64,000 bases of DNA from Gordius sp. MW1 (taxonomy: Eukaryota > Nematomorpha > Gordioida > Gordea > Gordiidae), in contig OZ038527.1 in assembly GCA_964036665.1 (NCBI GenBank), positions 13,485,835 to 13,549,834 on the forward strand, read 5' to 3'. The notes under the pieces were generated by a model, which was not told the DNA's origin, ran no database searches, and was given only the letters and a program-made list of their open reading frames with translations. Position 1 is the stretch's first letter, and each line of letters begins with the position of its first letter. Below are positions 61,601 through 64,000 of the stretch, piece by piece. Made by a program: the position numbers and the translations under genes.

Positions 61601-62630
61601 GATTGACTTACGAAAAGAGGTTTTAAGCTGCGAGAACTTTCATTTTGACAAAAGACAACGTTTTATTGTTGCGATTAGTTTGTTGTATCGTAACGTGAGT
61701 GCTTAATTTTTGAAAATTGCTCTATGCGATCATGATTTCAAAGTAATAGTTTTCTGATTCTGATAAATTTTTACTTTTTATCATGGAAACAACGTCTGAA
61801 AACGACAACTTTCATCGGATGAATACGGTTGAATAAAAAAATGTTAAAAATTTTGAGGTAAAAATATTCATTTTTTTCGATTCTATGTGAAAGAGCGTAA
61901 AAAAATATATAAAAATAAGCCAATTTGAGAATCCTATTATCCTCGATTGACTTCCGAAAAGAGGTTTTAAGCTGATCATTTTGACAAAAGACAACATTTT
62001 ATTGTTGCGATTAGTTTGTTGTATCAAACGTGAGTGCTTAATTTTTGAAAACTGCTCTATGCAATCATGATTTCAAAGTAATAGTTTTCTGATTCTAATA
62101 AATTTTTACTTTTTATCATGGAAACAACGTCTGAAAACGACAACTTTCATCGGATGAATACGGTTGAATAAAAAAATGTGAAAAATTTTGAATTAAAGAT
62201 ATTTATTTTTTTCGATTCTATGTGAAAGAGCTTGAAAAAATATATAAAAGTAAGCCGATTTGAGAATCCTTTTATCCTCGATTGACTTACGAAAAGAGGT
62301 TTTAAGCTGCGAGAACTTTCATTTTGACAAAAGACAACGTTTTATTGTTGCGATTAGTTTGTTGTATCGTAACGTGAGTGCTTAATTTTTGAAAATTGCT
62401 CTATGCGATCATGATTTCAAAGTAAGAGTTTTCTGATTCTGATAAATTTTTACTTTTTATCATGGAAACAACGTCTGAAAACGACAACTTTCATCGGATG
62501 AATACGGTTGAATAAAAAAATGTGAAAAATTTTGAGGTAAAAATATTCATTTTTTTCGATTCTATGTGAAAGAGCGTAAAAAAATATATAAAAATAAGCC
62601 AATTTGAGAATCCTATTATCCTCGATTCAC
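58320..62630 (+). repeat. ~2045-bp hexamer, about two copies
   Basis: The rare ACAACATTCATCGG falls at 59076 and 61121, 2045 bp apart, in monomers that also share GAAAAATTTTAAGG and CTATATGAAAGAGC. The AAATGTTAAAAATTTTG monomers at 59766 and 61812 are 2046 bp apart. Copy-specific changes include a 4-bp loss in GAGGTTGCTGCG near 60940 and GAAAACCTTTGAAG near 61503. The right end is near 62.63 kb, where GATTCACTTCCGAAAGAGG differs. Confidence 0.78.
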
Positions 62631-64000
62631 TTCCGAAAGAGGTTTTAAGCTGATCATTTTGACAAAAGACAACATTTTATTGTTGCGATTAATTTGTTGT
62701 ATCAAACGTGAGTGCTTAATTTTTGAAAACTGCTCTATGCAATCATGATTTCAAAGTAATAGTTTTCTGATTTTGATAAATTTTTACTTTTTATCATGGA
62801 AACAACGTCTGAAAACGACAACTTTCATCGGATGAATACGGTTGAAAGAAAAAAATGTGAAAAATTTTGAGGTAAAAATATTTATTTTTTTCGATTCTAT
62901 GTGAAAGAGTTTAAAAAAATATATAAATGTAAGCCGATTTGAGAATCCTATTATCCTCGATTGACTTCCGAAAAGAGGTTTTAAGCTGCGAGAACTATCA
63001 TTTTGACAAAAGACAACGTTTTATTGTTGCGATTAGTTTGTTGTATCGTAACGTGAGTGCTTAATTTTTGAAAATTGCTCTATGCGATCATGATTTCAAA
63101 GTAATAGTTTTCTGATTCTGATAAATTTTTACTTTTTATCATGGAAACAACGTCTGAAAACGACAACTTTCATCGGATGAATACGGTTGAATAAAAAAAT
63201 GTTAAAAATTTTGAGGTAAAAATATTCATTTTTTTCGATTCTATGTGAAAGAGCGTAAAAAAATATATAAAAATAAGCCAATTTGAGAATCCTATTATCC
63301 TCGATTGACTTCCGAAAAGAGGTTTTAAGCTGATCATTTTGACAAAAGACAACATTTTATTGTTGCGATTAGTTTGTTGTATCAAACGTGAGTGCTTAAT
63401 TTTTGAAAACTGCTCTATGCAATCATGATTTCAAAGTAATAGTTTTCTGATTCTAATAAATTTTTACTTTTTATCATGGAAACAACGTCTGAAAACGACA
63501 ACTTTCATCGGATGAATACGGTTGAATAAAAAAATGTGAAAAATTTTGAAGTAAAAATATTTATTTTTTTCAATTCTATGTGAAAGAGCTTGAAAAAATA
63601 TATAAAAGTAAGCCGATTTGAGAATCCTTTTATCCTCGATTGACTTACGAAAAGAGGTTTTAAGCTGCGAGAACTTTCATTTTGACAAAAGACAACGTTT
63701 TATTGTTGCGATTAGTTTGTTGTATCGTAACGTCAGTGCTTAATTTTTGAAAATTGCTCTATGCGATCATGATTTCAAAGTAAGAGTTTTCTGATTCTGA
63801 TAAATTTTTTACTTTTTATCATGGAAACAACGTCTGAAAACGACAACTTTCATCGGATGAATACGGTTGAATAAAAAAATGTGAAAAATTTTGAGGTAAA
63901 AATATTCATTTTTTTCGATTCTATGTGAAAGAGCGTAAAAAAATATATAAAAATAAGCCAATTTGAGAATCCTATTATCCTCGATTGACTTCCGAAAAGA
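62630..64000 (+). repeat. Satellite monomers to the window end
   Basis: Four monomers: two short-form TAAGCTGATC copies, one with AAATGTTAAAAATTTTG at 63170 that matches 61812 at an offset of 1358 bp (four monomers), and the GAATCCTTTTATCC form. The array is still running at the last base. No gene is present. Confidence 0.75.

Larger units (their letters stand above)
9493..64000 (+). repeat. ~341-bp satellite array, right part
   Basis: Continuation of the same satellite in the same orientation and the same phase. It resumes at ATTTCAAAG, the point of the monomer where the left part stopped, and runs to the end of the window without another foreign insertion that I could see. About 160 monomers are present. 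Subtypes are marked by linked variants: an A type (TATCAAACG, then AAAACTGC, then GCAATCATG), a B type (TATCGTAACG, AAAATTGC, GCGATCATG) and a third form with TATAAAACG joined to the B-type downstream variants. Other sub-markers are GGTTGAATAAGAAAATG with CGATTTATG, and poly-A followed by ATGGGAAAA with TTTCCATTC. No gene, RNA gene or other element is supported anywhere in this stretch. Confidence 0.97.

Noticed and set aside
180-63385. About 30 recurring minus-strand open frames of 60-87 codons beginning MIQQTN
   Set aside because: They are one satellite segment read again and again. The frame is open only in some monomers, shifts with 1-bp changes in the A/T runs, ends at different points and shows no domain. 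Chance frames in a tandem repeat, not a gene family.
1-64000. CRISPR-like or phage-type repeat array
   Set aside because: Repeats are about 340 bp, contiguous and without unique spacers, and the insert is a eukaryotic retroelement.
1-64000. Telomeric repeats, tRNA, rRNA or a second mobile element
   Set aside because: None was seen on reading through. Outside 7954-9492 every line could be placed on the satellite monomer.

Overview
The window is almost entirely one AT-rich tandem satellite array. By eye there are roughly 180 head-to-tail monomers of about 335-344 bp (commonly 341-344), all in the same orientation and very similar to each other. The array runs off both ends of the window. It is interrupted once, at about 7954-9492, by a 5'-truncated Penelope-like retroelement (PLE). 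I see no host gene, tRNA, rRNA or CRISPR. One counted monomer is about 30% G+C with 14 CpGs, roughly twice expectation. The absence of CpG decay, the dinucleosome-sized repeat and a PLE with a GIY-YIG endonuclease suggest an invertebrate, probably an insect or other arthropod. The species cannot be named from this sequence. The setting is most likely pericentromeric, centromeric or other constitutive heterochromatin.

Layout. 1-1500: mixed monomers. About 1500-5650: three copies of a 1364-bp four-monomer higher-order repeat (HOR). 5650-7953: mixed monomers passing into a dimeric pattern. 7954-9492: the PLE, with the last part of a reverse transcriptase plus a GIY-YIG endonuclease (7953-8729), a decayed second copy of the endonuclease segment (8757-9070), a pyrimidine-rich 3' region, a hammerhead-like hairpin (9403-9429) and the 3' end. 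9493-27.3 kb: array in the same phase as before the insertion, dominated by dimer-derived units, including an exact 1365-bp tetramer duplication with a visible exchange junction near 16314. 27.3-42 kb: 5-, 7- and 3-monomer duplications (1716, 2396 and 1023 bp). 42-44.2 kb: a return of the monomer types typical of 7-27 kb. 44.2-64 kb: 8-, 12- and 6-monomer duplications (2733, 4066 and about 2045 bp) plus single-monomer duplications.

Nothing here works as a gene set. The story is array dynamics: nested duplications whose lengths are whole numbers of monomers, a short gene-conversion tract, a crossover junction and one retroelement insertion that the array has not amplified. Every monomer also carries conserved short dyads and four A/T tracts at 12-bp spacing, which may matter for chromatin. 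Duplication offsets were measured by locating diagnostic variants by hand. Block edges are approximate, usually to within 50-150 bp.
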